Origin: Adiantum capillus-veneris
Lineage: Eukaryota; Streptophyta; Polypodiopsida; Polypodiales; Pteridaceae
Direction: 5' to 3'
NCBI GenBank assembly: GCA_014529385.2
Contig: CM043962.1
Location: 51,479,905 to 51,543,904, forward strand
DNA length: 64,000 bases
Under the pieces are notes generated by a model. That model did not search any database. It had not been told where the DNA came from and was given only the letters and a program-made list of their open reading frames with translations. This document shows positions 12,001 through 23,551 of the stretch, piece after piece. Both the position numbers and the translations under genes were made by a program. Position 1 is the stretch's first letter, and each line of letters opens with the position of its first letter.

Positions 12001-12682
12001 AGAAGAAGAGAGTTATAACGTCGTAGGAAACTATCCTAAAAGACGTTAAAGATTAGGTTAGATGTAGACTTACGTTAAATTAGATTTAGGTTTATTTAAG
12101 TTAAATTAGATTAGATTTAGGTTTATTTTTAGTTAGATTTACATTTATTTACGCTAGATTTAAATTTACGTTATATTAAATTAGATTTAGGTCTCCATAG
12201 ACTGCGATGCCTGCATGAAGCGGGTGAAGAAAGCCCTCAATGGAATATAGGGTATTGCTGCCTTCACTCATGGTGGGCTCCGTCGATCCAAAAGTACTGG
12301 TGAAATGTCTTCAGAAGATAGGGAAGAAGGTGGATCTTCAGGGCGGCAAGAGTCACTACATCCCCGACAATGACCATCTAGACAACCTCTAGTCATTCAA
12401 CAGCAACTTCAAAGTTAGTAACAAGAGCAAGAACGGTCTAAAGGGCCAATTGCTGTCGTCAGATGTGGATGGAGATGAGGCAGCGTCACCGCCGGAAGTT
12501 AACTCTCACATCTTTAGTGATGAAAATGCCAACTCTTGCCGAGTTATGTGAAAAATTATGTGTTAAATCAGTTTTAAGGTTCTTATAATCCCTGTTAGTT
12601 TAGTTCTTTGTTTTTAATATAACATAATTTACGTTAGATTTAGATTTATGTTATATTAGATTAGACTTAGGTTTATTTAGGT

Positions 12683-12758
<76 letters not shown>

Positions 12759-12900
12759 GAAGAAGAGAGTTTTAACGTCGTAGGAAACTATCCCAAAAGA
12801 CGTTAAAGATTAGGTTAGATGTAGACTTACGTTAAATTAGATTTAGGTTTATTTTTAGTTAGATTTACGTTTATTTAGATTTACGCTTATTTACGTTAGA
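12001..12900. repeat. Direct ~140-bp duplication and (CA)n run in CACTA-1
   Basis: The sequence AACGTCGTAGGAAACTATCC and about 120 bp after it occur at about 12015 and again at about 12772, with a shorter related copy at about 11811. A 70-bp CA run (12688-12757) precedes the second copy, and a shorter CA run precedes the first. The two copies bracket the captured heavy-metal-domain fragment. Confidence 0.85.
12191..12551 (+). pseudogene. Captured heavy-metal-associated (HMA) domain gene fragment
   Basis: The reading VSIDCDACMKRVKKALNGI has the beta-strand, metal-binding CxxC (CDAC) and helix of an HMA domain. After a stop and a +1 shift, SVDPKVLVKCLQKIGKK gives the C-terminal helix, and a hydrophilic tail runs to a TGA at 12549-12551. 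This matches plant heavy-metal-associated (isoprenylated) proteins, which bind copper or zinc-type ions in the cytosol. The middle beta-strands are missing. No intron is visible. The fragment sits inside CACTA-1, upstream of the transposase and in the same orientation, so it is a host-derived passenger, not a functional gene. The composition is more GC-rich than the AT-rich DNA around it. Confidence 0.68.
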
Positions 12901-13167
12901 TCGAGTCCACGCAAGAATTACTTACGGTTTAGGGTTTAGAGTTAGACGAACAGTGAAAAGATGTTAAGATGCTGTGAAGTGCTACAGCTAGAGAAGAGGC
13001 AAAGGGGTTTTGTCCACTACATGCAGTATCATGTAGACTTGGGTCTGTAGATTTCTTGTACCCACAAATATAGGTATTGACCAATAAAGACGAGATTATA
13101 ACCCGGTGGTTCTGATCTCCGTGCACCTCTAGACCGAGGTGTGCGGGGATTGGACATGACTAGAGAA

Positions 13168-13170
<3 letters not shown>

Positions 13171-13236
<66 letters not shown>
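13171..13236. repeat. (GA)n microsatellite
   Basis: A 66-bp pure GA run lies just upstream of the transposase gene start, in its probable promoter or 5' untranslated region. Confidence 0.97.
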
Positions 13237-13239
<3 letters not shown>

Positions 13240-13301
13240 GACGAAGAATGCCAATAGAATATTAAATTTGTTGTCCAGGTTATAAGATTTTTATCCTCAT
13301 T

Positions 13302-16300
13302 ATGAGTAGTGACGAGGATGTGGGACCGTCCAACCGAAACACCTATCTCTCAACGAGGGTCTTATGTCCTTGTAATCAATGCAAGCATGCTGTGCGACGG
13401 ACAAGACGTGTTTCTTTGCAGCAAGTTCGCGAATTTGGCGAGTTCGATCCATCTATTATAGATCGAGTTGTTGCCAATTATAACTCGTCGGACTTTGACG
13501 CTGGCCAACAAGCAGCAATCTTGCAACCCAATAGACGTGTTCGCAGGCGCTTTGGTCAAGCAGCATATGTGAGGCCACAAGATGTAGCCTCTGACAGCTC
13601 GGGGGATGATCATGCAGAGCACATTCCCAACGCGGCAATGTTTGATCCCGAGATTGATGAAATGATCGAGACGATCATGGATTCAGAAAGGCTTATCTAT
13701 GATGATATGAAAAGTGAAGCCGATACGCCATTGTATAATGGAGCACGTATGTCTAGATTGAAAGCACTCCTGGTTCTTCTCAACATGCAGGCAAAGTTTG
13801 GATGGAGTGACACTAGCGTCACAACGCTTTTCAGGTGATCTATTATAATTATTTTACTTTAATAAAACTCTAAATGTATAATGATCTGATAGATTTTTAC
13901 ACGACTGTATCGTATTTTTATGTTGTGTAGATTGCTTAAAGAGCACATACTACCAGCTGACAATGTGATGCCAGATTCCCGAGATGAAGCAAGAAAGATT
14001 TTGCGAAATTTGGGGATGGATAACAATTCTATCCACGCTTGTCCTAATGACTGCATTCTTTTCAGAGGGGAATACATAGACATGGAGAAGTGTCCGAAAT
14101 GTGATTCCGAAAGATATCGAGTAGATCTCCACGGGACAAAAATTCCACAAAAGGTTTTGCGACATTTTCCTCTGCTTCCTCGCATCAAGCATTTCTTCGA
14201 ATGTAAGTCCATGGCCGCCCTAGCATCATGGCATGAGGAGAATAAATCTTCGGATGGTGTGCTACGAATTCCTGCAGATTGCGCAGCCTGGAAACATATA
14301 GATGGAACATGGTCGGATTTTGCCAGGGAAGCTCGAAATTTGCGCTTAGGCCTGGCTATGGATGGCGTAAATCCATTTGGTCAAAGATCAACATCTTACA
14401 GTGTATGGCCCGTTGTCATCGTCAACTACAACATTCCCCCGTGGTTGACTACGAAGAAGGGGCACGTATGGCTAAGCTTGATTGTGCCAGGGCGATATAA
14501 AGTGGAGAATATGGATGTGTATCTTCATCCACTATTGGAAGAGCTACAACAATTGTGGATTGGCATAGAGGTGGTGGATATGAGCCGACACACAAGACGA
14601 CGGAATGCTTTGATCAGAGGCATTCTAATGTGGACCATGCATGACTATCCCGGGCTAACAGAATGCTCAGGTGATCTATTGACACTCCTCACTCAGACAC
14701 TGTAAATACTGTTTTTTCCCATAGTTGATCTATTATCATGTGTATACATGCAGGGCTTCAAACAAGCGGATACAGAGCATGTGTCACATGTGGACCTAGA
14801 CTGAATGCACGTAGGGCGCCCTCACTGAAGAAGCAAATCTACGAAGGTCATCAAGCGTATCTTCCAGAGAATCATGTGTTACGCGATGGCTTTTTGGGAA
14901 GAGAGCCACCAAGGATGTCTGCACAAGCATGGTTAGAGCAGAAGGAGATGTGCGATGACGGATTGCCTCTAGGGATGAAGAGACTATCTCTATGGGACGA
15001 GTTACCATACTGGCCCCGACTCATGATCAATCACTTGCTCGATCCAATGCACATATTCAAGAATGTGGGTAATCTACTATGGGACCATCTAACCGGCAAG
15101 AAAGATACTTTGGGAGCCAGAGTTGACCTTAGAAATGTGGATCGTATGGAGCAATATTGGCCGCAAACAGCGTCTGATGGATCGATAAAACTCCCTAAAG
15201 CACCATGGATTTTCACAGGAGCCCAAGAACGCAAAGTAAAAGAGACCATTCGATCTTTGCGGACCCCCACTGGCGTAATGCACTCGCTCCGAACGTGTTT
15301 TACTAAAGAAGGAAAGCTTACCGGTTTGAAGTCACACGATTGGCATAAAATGTGTCAGGTACGTTCATAGTGGACTTTAATATCATTGCATAAAATGGGG
15401 ACTTTAATATCATTGCTGCACATACTTTACAGTTTATTTTACCGGTTGCCATTGAGGGATGTTTGTCTCTCGACATCCGTAACACAATCTACAAACTTGC
15501 AAAGCTGGTGCAATGGATCTCACAAAAGGAGATCAACGTAGACTCCATACCATTCGCCAAACTAAATGCTGCGGAGCTTGTGTGCATGTTTGAGAAACAT
15601 TTTCCTACTACCATGCTAACCATTCAGGTGCATCTTCTTGTTCACATAGTTGATGAGGTGGAAATAGCTGGCACAGTTCATTCCAGATGGATGTTCTTCT
15701 TAGAACGTTTCATGAAAACGCTTAAGGGATATGTGCGTCAAAAGGCACGTCCGGAGGGTAGCATGGCAGAAGGTTGGTTGGTATCAGAGTCCCTAGAGTA
15801 CATTGGAGAGTGGCTAGACGGATTTGATAAAGCCCGGGACACGCTATGTCGAACCATAGATGATGAGTGCATATCTGGGATTGTCATGTGCAATCTCGGT
15901 GTTGAGAAGAAGATGACTGAAGATGTAGAGGCTAAAATCAACTGATTTTGCATGCTTCACAATCCAGTGATGCAAAAGTGGATTTCATAATCTGAGGATG
16001 CAAAGCAAGAGCGACAAAGGGCACGAATCGAGTGGAGACGGGGAAGACGACCACCGATGCACTATCCGACGGGTCTGGAGAGCCTACCAACATTCATGGG
16101 CTTAAGATGGTTGCACAACCAATTGAAAAGCGCACAACAATGCGGTGACGAAGTGACTGAGGAAGAGTGGGAGTACTCTCGGGGTTGCGCGACCAAGGTA
16201 AGTTTGCAATGTACGACTAGCTAGTGACTTTATTTCTAAACGTTTGAACGGCCACTCATAATCTTTGTTCGTTGTAGTATAAGTCATACACAGCAGCATG

Positions 16301-17030
16301 GTGTAAAGGTCGACATTTTAGGGTGGAACGGATCGACAAAAAGCGTTTTACTCAAGATTGTGGAATCATGGCAAAATTTGAACAGTCTAGTCGACGACGT
16401 TCCTCTGATGCAGATCCTGTGGTGGCGGAACTCACTTACTTCGGCACGCTACAAGAGATTTTGAGGATCGATTACAGAGGATTTTTTGTCGATTTGTTCG
16501 ACGTGCAATGGTTCAAGATAATCATGGAGGGTCGCAACGCTACTGTGCGTAGAGGAGAGTCTGGTTTTCTTGAGGTGGATTCTACTAAGAAATGGACTGA
16601 CCTAAGAGACACTTTCGTACTACCCGAGCATTGTGAACAAGTAAGTATGTAAATAGTTAACATTCCCCTTTTACAAGTTATGTGCTTGAAAGCTCTCATG
16701 TAAGTTATGTGGCTCTGGCAGGTAATATTTCATCCTACAAAGTCTACATTAAACTGGTGGTACGTCATAGAGGTAGCCCCTGATAGTGCAAGGACGTATG
16801 AAGGCTACCATGTGCCAATCACAACGGCATCAATGGAGGAGATCAGAGAATATGCTCAATCAGAAGCCGCTGCGGTGGTGCCAGACGAGCATCAAGATGC
16901 TACTACTCTATATGGGGTGCATGTAGAGGAGCTACAAAATGAAACAGAGGATATGTGTTTAAACGGAGAGCTCTATATAGATATAGGAAGTTATGATGAG
17001 TTATGTGAGGATGAGAGAGAGATCTCTTAA
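13302..17030 (+). pseudogene. CACTA-1 TNP2-type transposase gene with two stops
   Basis: Six exons can be drawn with GT-AG boundaries: 13302-13834, 13931-14670, 14754-15358, 15433-16197, 16278-16640 and 16722-17030, together 1105 codons including the stop. The N-terminus has the transposase-associated Cys motif (CPCNQCKH). Exons 2-3 carry the Transposase_21 (TNP2) core, with IHACPNDCILFRGEY, LRLGLAMDGVNPFGQ and LLDPMHIFKNVG. Exon 4 is DUF4218-like, exon 5 is DUF4216-like and exon 6 is an acidic tail. Product role: nuclear transposase that cuts CACTA ends. Two in-frame stops in exon 4 (15943-15945 and 15988-15990) break an otherwise clean frame. They could be new mutations, or this part may be spliced differently, but I see no alternative acceptor. 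The start was chosen as the first ATG of the frame. Confidence 0.9.
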
Positions 17031-17302
17031 AGCCACAAATATTGTATTTGAACAATTTTGCTCCGTGTTGTAAAAGCTCTGGCTCTCTAAGTACCTTCCA
17101 TGGTGTATAACGCTCTTTTCTACTTGCGCTCACATCTTTTGATTGAAAATTCTGAGTTTTCGACTTGCCTCTTCTATCACTCAATTCATTGCGTCATTGT
17201 ATTTATATGCGTCATTACGTCATTGTATTTAATGGTCTTTGTGTCATTGTCTACTCTATTCATTCAATATTAAGTTTAAATATTCGTGTGTTTAATGCAG
17301 GT

Positions 17303-18612
17303 ATGGATGATGAGGAGTTTCTTTCTTCTTTGTCACCGCAGCAGAGACAGTGGTACGTGGAGCATCATCGCTCTGGCGCATCATCGTGCGTTCCTACTCC
17401 ATCCGCATCTCCCTCTCTTTCGGAGCATTCGGCGTGCTCCGAAGCTTCGGCGTCGATGAGACGATCTTCACACTCGTCTAGACACCGGTGCTCTAGTGGT
17501 GGCGGTGGCGGTTGTTGTGGGGATTCTGCCGCCGATGCCTCCACACCGTCTCGTGTTCGACGAGGCTCTTTACCCTACCCTTCTTTGCCCGTCCCCACAC
17601 CAGCCACAGCATCGCCATCTACGCCAGGTTTTGCGCGGCTGACTGTTCCTAGCAGCTACACACCTCTACCTACTCTGCGAGGAGCCACCCCACTCGACAC
17701 TCCTCGCTTCGGGGCCCAGACGCCGGTGGAGACACCTGACGTCCGTACCCCTATCGACACGCCGCTAGAGACCCCTGCCGGGACACCCAGGTTCACGCGT
17801 CACCGGCCAGAGGGCTTGCCTTACTCCGTCGACTTCAGCGGCGGCATCATCATGGATGATGACGGCAAGAAGGTGATCTCGCGCATGCGTGGTCTTTGCT
17901 CTCAGCTGTTTAGACACTACATACTAAACAAATGGAGTGAAGTACCAAGTGATTTAAATAACAGAGTCATCAGTATACTTCATGATGAGTTTCCCGTTCC
18001 AACACGGGATCAACGCTTCAATGAAGACCTGATGAAGATTCAAATGCGCGAATACTGCAAACACAAGCGTTCCGAAGTGCAAAAAGCAATCAAGCATGGG
18101 TGGAACATGCCAGATTGGCTGGCCAAAGAAGATTGGAAGAATACGAAGAAAGCAGCGCACGAGAATCCCGATAAGTGGAAGCAACAAAAGGATGCAGCCA
18201 GAGCGCGAGTAGAGGCAGGGAGCTCGCACCATTTGGGGAGCGGTGGATGGGCATCATTTGAGGCCGATTTTGTAAGTTTTTTCGCATTGCTCTTTATGTT
18301 TGATAGTTTAGGGTTTATGAGTTTTTTAATTCTAACATAATGAAATCTTTGTATGTTTTGACAGTGGTCGATGACAGGACGTGATCCCACACCGTACGAG
18401 CGCGAGTACGCAGGTAGGAAGGGCTTAAACGCCCTGATGGACATTCTCAGTTCTCGCCGTGGCATGGTTAGTATTAGGGTTTACTCTTTTCTATTTTTTG
18501 TATTGTTTTATAAATGTCGTTATATGTTTATACTTACTGAAAGCTGTCTTATTGTCTTTTTTTGCAGAATCCGACAGATACGCCGCTTGGACGCGATGAG
18601 ACGTCTGACTAG
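17303..18612 (+). CDS. CACTA-1 second gene, Transposase_24 (Ptta/En/Spm) family, intact
   Basis: Three exons, 17303-18271, 18365-18466 and 18568-18612, join in frame with GT-AG borders to give 371 residues. An AG acceptor just before the ATG (TGCAG at 17296-17300) suggests an additional 5' non-coding exon. Residues 1-140 are low complexity (Ser, Pro and Thr-Pro rich, with a Gly run). The middle and C-terminal part holds the plant Transposase_24 region, including SQLFRHYILNKWSEVP, MREYCKHKRSEVQ and DPTPYEREYAG. By analogy with En/Spm it is the accessory DNA-binding factor that recognises subterminal repeats; that is inferred. Unlike its neighbour it has no stop or frameshift. CACTA-2 carries the same gene, with the same exon sizes for exons 2 and 3. 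Confidence 0.88.
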
Positions 18613-18984
18613 ACGACGTCAGTTTAGCCGTAGCTAGATAGCATTAGTTTAGGGTTTCTCATAGCTTATGTATCATGAGACGGATTTTATACGTCTTTTT
18701 GAACCATGTATATTATTACATTTGTCACCGCAGTTCATTTTGCCAATCAATTCTTTATGTCTATGATGTTGTACAATTGTCATTATTACATTTGCCAATC
18801 AATTCATTTTGCCTATGATGTGTACAATTGTCAATTTTACGCTTGTCAATTTTGCAAACAATGCGTCTTGTGGGTGACTATTTTGGGTCTATTATCTACG
18901 CTTGCACTTTTTTAAAAAAGTGAATCAAGTACAATATGCTTGATGGGTAGCAGGGCATTCAATGCCCTGTCACCAAAAAAAATT

Positions 18985-19200
18985 TCTCTCGGGCGTCGTT
19001 ATAACCATCGCTATTTATGGCTCTATAGCGTCGCTATGAGCATCGCTATAGACTTCTGTGTAAACGTCGGTATGAGCGTCGCTATGAGCGTCTCTATATA
19101 GCGACGCTTATAGCGACGCATATAAGCGACGCCTATAGCGACGCATATAGCGACGCTCTCGTAGCGACGCTATTAGCGACGATTTTAGCAACGTCGGGGG
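18985..19200. repeat. CACTA-1 3' subterminal repeats
   Basis: About a dozen copies of TAGCGACGC and its complement GCGTCGCTA occur in both orientations over about 200 bp close to the right end. The array mirrors the left subterminal repeats and recurs at 62600-62770 in CACTA-2. Confidence 0.9.
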
Positions 19201-19267
19201 TTATAAAAACCCAGTGTATTTCCGTCGCTAACAACGTCACAAGAGCACACAACCTCTTGTAGTGAGA

Positions 19268-19660
19268 ATTGCTCGCTTTGGGAGCGCATCAGTTGAGAAG
19301 GATCAAGAACCTATCATCTTTGCCCAACCCCTTAGTTGAGCATTCATGCTCAACCAAACACCATATGTGAGCCAAAAACTGATAGAAAAAACAAAGTGTA
19401 AACTTAATCTGCTCAAAGACAAGCACCTATACAAGGTTATGTACAAAACCATCCGACATCCCATCATGGAGACCCTCCTGGATCAAATGGGAACCTGCTG
19501 GTCTCCCAAAGCTTGTAGAGATCTCCTTCTAGGTCATAAGGCACCAAACCCCAAGCCAAAAGTACAAATCTGCATCCACCCAAATCCCAGATGGTCGGTA
19601 GCTACTTTCCAGATATACAATCATCGAGAGAAGGTTGGAAACAAAGGCTTATTATCATAG
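19268..19660. other. Unassigned; possible intron of the acidic minus-strand gene
   Basis: No feature is recognised on the plus strand. It lies directly downstream (minus strand) of a good splice donor at 19661-19669, so it may be intron sequence of the interrupted gene. Confidence 0.35.
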
Positions 19661-20133
19661 AATACTCACCCTTTCCCCTAACTTCAAAGCCTATAGCTGC
19701 AAGGCCATCATAAGTCTGCTCAAAAGCACTATCATTCTCCAAGCATACACCTTGTACAAGAGAGACATCTCTTTGACTCATTTCCTCGACCTCAGCGGTG
19801 CATAGATCAGAAGTATATTTTAACATTAGTTGCTTTATCTCTTGTTCCTTTGACTCTGGAACATTTAACAAGCCTCTCATAGCTTTGATCCTGTCAAGAG
19901 CTTTGTTGACATAAACTTCTTGGGAGGGATCAATTGGAACATTGGGCTCATCAAATCCCCAATCATCTGATTCCACAGAACTATTCTCCTCACCATCATA
20001 TACATTTAAAGCCTCCAAGGGAGAAACAAAGTTCTCATCTCCAAGCTTGCCTATAGACACCATATCTTCTTCATCAGAGTCCTCCTCTACAACTGGCTCA
20101 ATCTGTATCACCACCTGTTCTTCAGGTCCAATA
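19661..20133 (-). pseudogene. 3' part of an unknown acidic exon, split by copia A
   Basis: The minus strand is open from the copia A junction at 20133 down to about 19670, where AAAGGGTGAGTATT gives a consensus splice donor. The peptide is acidic (EEDSDEEDMVSIGKL) and later includes KALDRIKAMRGLLNVPESK. The other half lies at 43871-44012 on the far side of copia A. When one copy of the CAATA duplication is removed, the two halves join in the same frame with no stop. I do not recognise the family. It could be a host gene or part of an older retroelement; the donor favours a spliced gene. Confidence 0.55.
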
Positions 20134-20276
20134 TGTTGGAGCTATATATGGCTCACTCTACTCAACTTAGTCTCACCTATATATTTGTATCTTGTCCTCA
20201 ATATGAATCAGTCTTTGGGAGCATATATGGTGTGTCTCTTGTCTCGTCTCTCTCTCTTTCTCTCTACATCTCAACA
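20134..20276 (+). repeat. Copia A 5' LTR
   Basis: A short 143-bp TG...CA LTR with TATATATGG near its start and a CT-rich end. It is preceded by the CAATA target duplication. Confidence 0.95.
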
Positions 20277-20290
20277 TGGTATCAGAGCAG
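20277..20290 (+). promoter_or_regulatory. Copia A primer binding site
   Basis: TGGTATCAGAGCAG directly follows the 5' LTR and is the usual plant copia primer site, complementary to the 3' end of initiator methionine tRNA. Confidence 0.93.
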
Positions 20291-20556
20291 TAACGATCAC
20301 GCGCCGATTCAATTCATGGTGACAAAACAGTATGTGTATGCAATTTGCATGTAAGATTCAAACATTGCTACAAATTTTATTTTTGAGCATTGATTCTTGT
20401 TAACTGTGGTTGTTTTGTGTTAAGAAGAATATGATCAGTGTTTTGTGTGGCGTTTATTGCTAATCAATCTACTCGTTGATTACATTTTCTTGTTGATGAC
20501 ACCCTGAACTTCATCTCAATTTTTCTTTCCGTTCTGCTCAAAATTTGGAGAAACGA

Positions 20557-20597
20557 AAAAAGCGCCATTGCGATGGCATAGCGCAATGGCGCTTTTT
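20557..20597 (+). other. 16-bp hairpin in copia A leader
   Basis: AAAAAGCGCCATTGCG (20557-20572) is followed after a 9-nt loop by its exact complement (20582-20597). It lies in the untranslated leader between the primer site and gag, where packaging or dimerisation structures are found in retroelements; that role is a guess. Confidence 0.75.
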
Positions 20598-21050
20598 ATC
20601 CAAAACTTGTTCGTCTCCTCGAGCTCTTCGATTTGAGTTCTAGGTTTGCGTCAAACGGAGTTCGTAGCAGAAAGTTATGCTATTTTTACTGCAATTGAGC
20701 TTGACGCAGCTTTCTTCGTCCTACTTCTTCGTGAAGCGTCCACGATCGTTTTTCTTATTTTGGCGTTAACTTTTTCGAAAAGATTTACTTTTTTGCTATT
20801 CGTATTGTGGCCGTCAATCTTGCGTCTCACGCCACTCTATTTTGAGGACTCTTTTATTATTAACGTCTCTTTTACCCTGCCTTTTTTGGGTGACGTCTCT
20901 CACATCTTTGGATGTTCCTTGAGCATCCTTCTTACATTTATCGTTGACAGAACGCAGTCCTCATATCTCTCTCATTCTCAATTGCGGCCTTCACCATACA
21001 TGGTGTGCAAATTCTACGATCTTATCTTATACGTCTTCTCGCAACAAGAT

Positions 21051-23551
21051 ATGGCTATGAATATTCTCGTCAACGGCTTTCCTTCTGGCCAGCGTTCTGT
21101 TCCTCCTTTCCAAGGTCAAGGTTTTCCAGACTGGAAAGCAAAGATGTTGTTAATTCTTGAAGGCGATGAACTCTCCGATGTTGTTCTTGGAAATCATGTT
21201 TGTTCGCCTCAGCCTGTTGATACGGATAATGATAACGTGCTTATCACTGAAGGACCTATATTTGAAGATTGGAATGTTGCCTATACGGATTGGCAATGAT
21301 ATGATAAAGCAGCTCGTCGGTATATTCTTTCTGCTCTTACTGATTCACTTTTGCTTGATATGTATGAACTTCCTACTTCCCACGACGTATGGAAGTACCT
21401 TATTGCAAACTTTCATAAGAAATCTGTCACAGAAATACTTTATTTGAGAGGGTTACTTAGCAAGTTACAATATGAAGTTGGTACTGCCATGATGGGACAT
21501 ATTGAATCTTTCAAATCTATTATTAATCAACTTGCTGCTTTCGGTGAACCTATTCCACAAAAGCAACTGATTACACTTCTCCTTGATACGGTGAAGGACT
21601 CTTCTTATGTTAACATTGTTACTATTCTCTCTAATAAAGATGGTCTTGATTTCGACCAAGCCTGCATGTCTTTAATTGAATACTCTCAACGTCAAGAACT
21701 TCGTAATGCTGGTCATGATACAGCTATGATTTCACAAGAGGAGACTGAGTCACAATAGATGGAACGGGCTTTTTATGCTCGAAGGCGTCCATTTCAACAA
21801 GGAAACCGCAGAGGTGGCCGTCGCGGTAATATTTTCTCTCGTCTCAAATTTCCTAATAAGCAATGTTCTTACTGCAACAGAAATGGCCATACTGAAGATG
21901 ATTGTTGGGCACGTCAATATGATGAAGAACACAATATTACCACAAAACAACCACGTTTATCTAGAGACTCTTCTTTTTCTTCTTGTGAATATTGTGGACG
22001 ATCTGATCATCCCACTCATATGTGCTATAAGCGTCGATTCGACACAGATCGGAATAGAGCATATGCTACTGAACATCGAAACAACATTGTACCAGAAACA
22101 AGCTGCGTCCTATGTTTAGTTGCTCCAGACAGAATACTTCATGTACGCGATGGATCACTTTTTATTGTCGATTCTGGTGCTATAGGAAATATGACATATC
22201 AGTCTAAGTGGCTCCATAACTATCATCCATTGCCAGTTCAACGTGTTTTTTATCTTGCCGATGATACTACTTGTCAAGTAAAGGGTATTGGAGACTTATA
22301 TCTTGGTACCTTATCTTCTTCCACTCGAATTTTGCGAGGAGTATTACATGTACTAGATCTTCAACGTAATCTTCTTTCAGTTGCTAGACTTGTTGATCTT
22401 GGTCTGTTTGTTGGATTTGATCATACCAAATGCCCAATTGAGAAAGATGGACAGACTATAGCCATTGCTCCTCGAAATGGTAATTTGTTTGAACTCTCTC
22501 TCAACGATGTTGTAGCAAATGTTGTCACTGCTCCAGGTGATCATGATTGCAAAGTATGGCATCACCGTTTTGTTCATGCTGATTTCTCAAAACTCCTTGA
22601 TCTTCAACGTCGTGATCTTGTTCATGGCATGGATCTTAAAGCCCATCCCCATATGGGAATTTGTGAATTTTGTGCTCTTGGGAAACACAATCGCAAACCC
22701 TTTCCTCTTTCAAATACAACTCATTCTCATGACATATTGGATCTTATTCATACTGATATATGAGGACCTCTACCTTCTTCGAGATCACAATATTGCTACT
22801 TCATTACTTTCATTGATGATTTCTCAAGGTATACGACTGTATTTCTACTTAGACAAAAATCTGAACCCTTATCTGTTTTCAAACAATTCCACAAGGCTGC
22901 GGAACTTCAAACTGGTCGTCGCCTTAAGAAGCTTCGTAGTGACAATGGAGGCGAATATGTTTCTCGAGAGTTTGTGAGTTACTGTGCTGACAGTGGAATT
23001 CATCATGAACACACTATTCCATATTCGCCTCAACATAACGGTGTTGCTGAACGAAAGAATCACACTATTATCAATGCTGTAAGATGTATGCTGATTCATT
23101 CTGGCTTATATCGTGTTTTCTGGGCTGAAGCTACTTTGACAACAGTATTTATTCAGAATCATCTTCCTACTACTGCACCCTCTGGTAAGATACCCATCAC
23201 AGCATGGACAGGTGACATTCCTTCTGTATCTCATTTTCGAACCTTTGGATGTATTGCTTATATTCATGTTCCCAAAGAAACACGAACAAAGCTTGATGCT
23301 CCTGTTCTTAAAGTTATTGTTATTGGATATTCTGACACTTCCAAAGGCTACAAACTCTATGACCCTTCCTCCAAGAAAGTAATTGTGAATCGTGATGCTA
23401 CTTTTAACGAACAGATTATGGGAGGCTCATGATCCATGGATGATTCTGATGATACTAAATCATTGCTTCAGGCTTTTCCATTCCTTTCAGAAGATGAAAC
23501 TCTTCCTATAGAGCAACTTTCCTCTTCACAACCATCCATTCCGAATGTTGC
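21051..23551 (+). pseudogene. Copia A gag, protease and integrase
   Basis: One reading frame runs from the ATG at 21051 to the gypsy B junction, broken by four in-frame stops (21297, 21756, 22761 and 23430). Gag includes the copia capsid region (LLSKLQYEVGTAMMGHIES). There are two Cys-rich knuckles, CSYCNRNGHTEDDC and CEYCGRSDHPTHMC. The protease keeps Asp-Ser-Gly (FIVDSGAIGNMT). The integrase shows the pre-integrase histidines (WHHRFVHADF), the catalytic Asp regions (LIHTDI, RSDNGGEYVS) and the Glu region (NGVAERKNH). Products would form the virus-like particle and insert the cDNA. The frame continues after the insertions at 36117 and 41807. It is decayed but still well aligned. Confidence 0.92.

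Larger units (their letters stand above)
11119..19264 (+). mobile_element. CACTA-1: complete En/Spm-type DNA transposon, 8146 bp
   Basis: The element starts with CACTACAAGAGGTT (11119-11132) and ends with its exact complement (19251-19264). It is flanked on both sides by AGA (11116-11118 and 19265-19267), the 3-bp target duplication typical of CACTA elements. Inside, in order, are subterminal repeats, a microsatellite-rich segment, a captured heavy-metal-domain fragment, a six-exon TNP2-type transposase gene, a three-exon Transposase_24-type gene, and a 3' subterminal array. All genes point rightward. The partner copy CACTA-2 (62536 onward) has the same 3' end in reverse. It probably moved in the recent past, but its own transposase has two stops. 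Confidence 0.96.

Noticed and set aside
18371-18915. Separate small membrane-like proteins near the CACTA-1 3' end
   Set aside because: The first overlaps exons 2-3 of the Transposase_24-type gene read through its intron, and the second is AT-rich 3' sequence repeated in CACTA-2.
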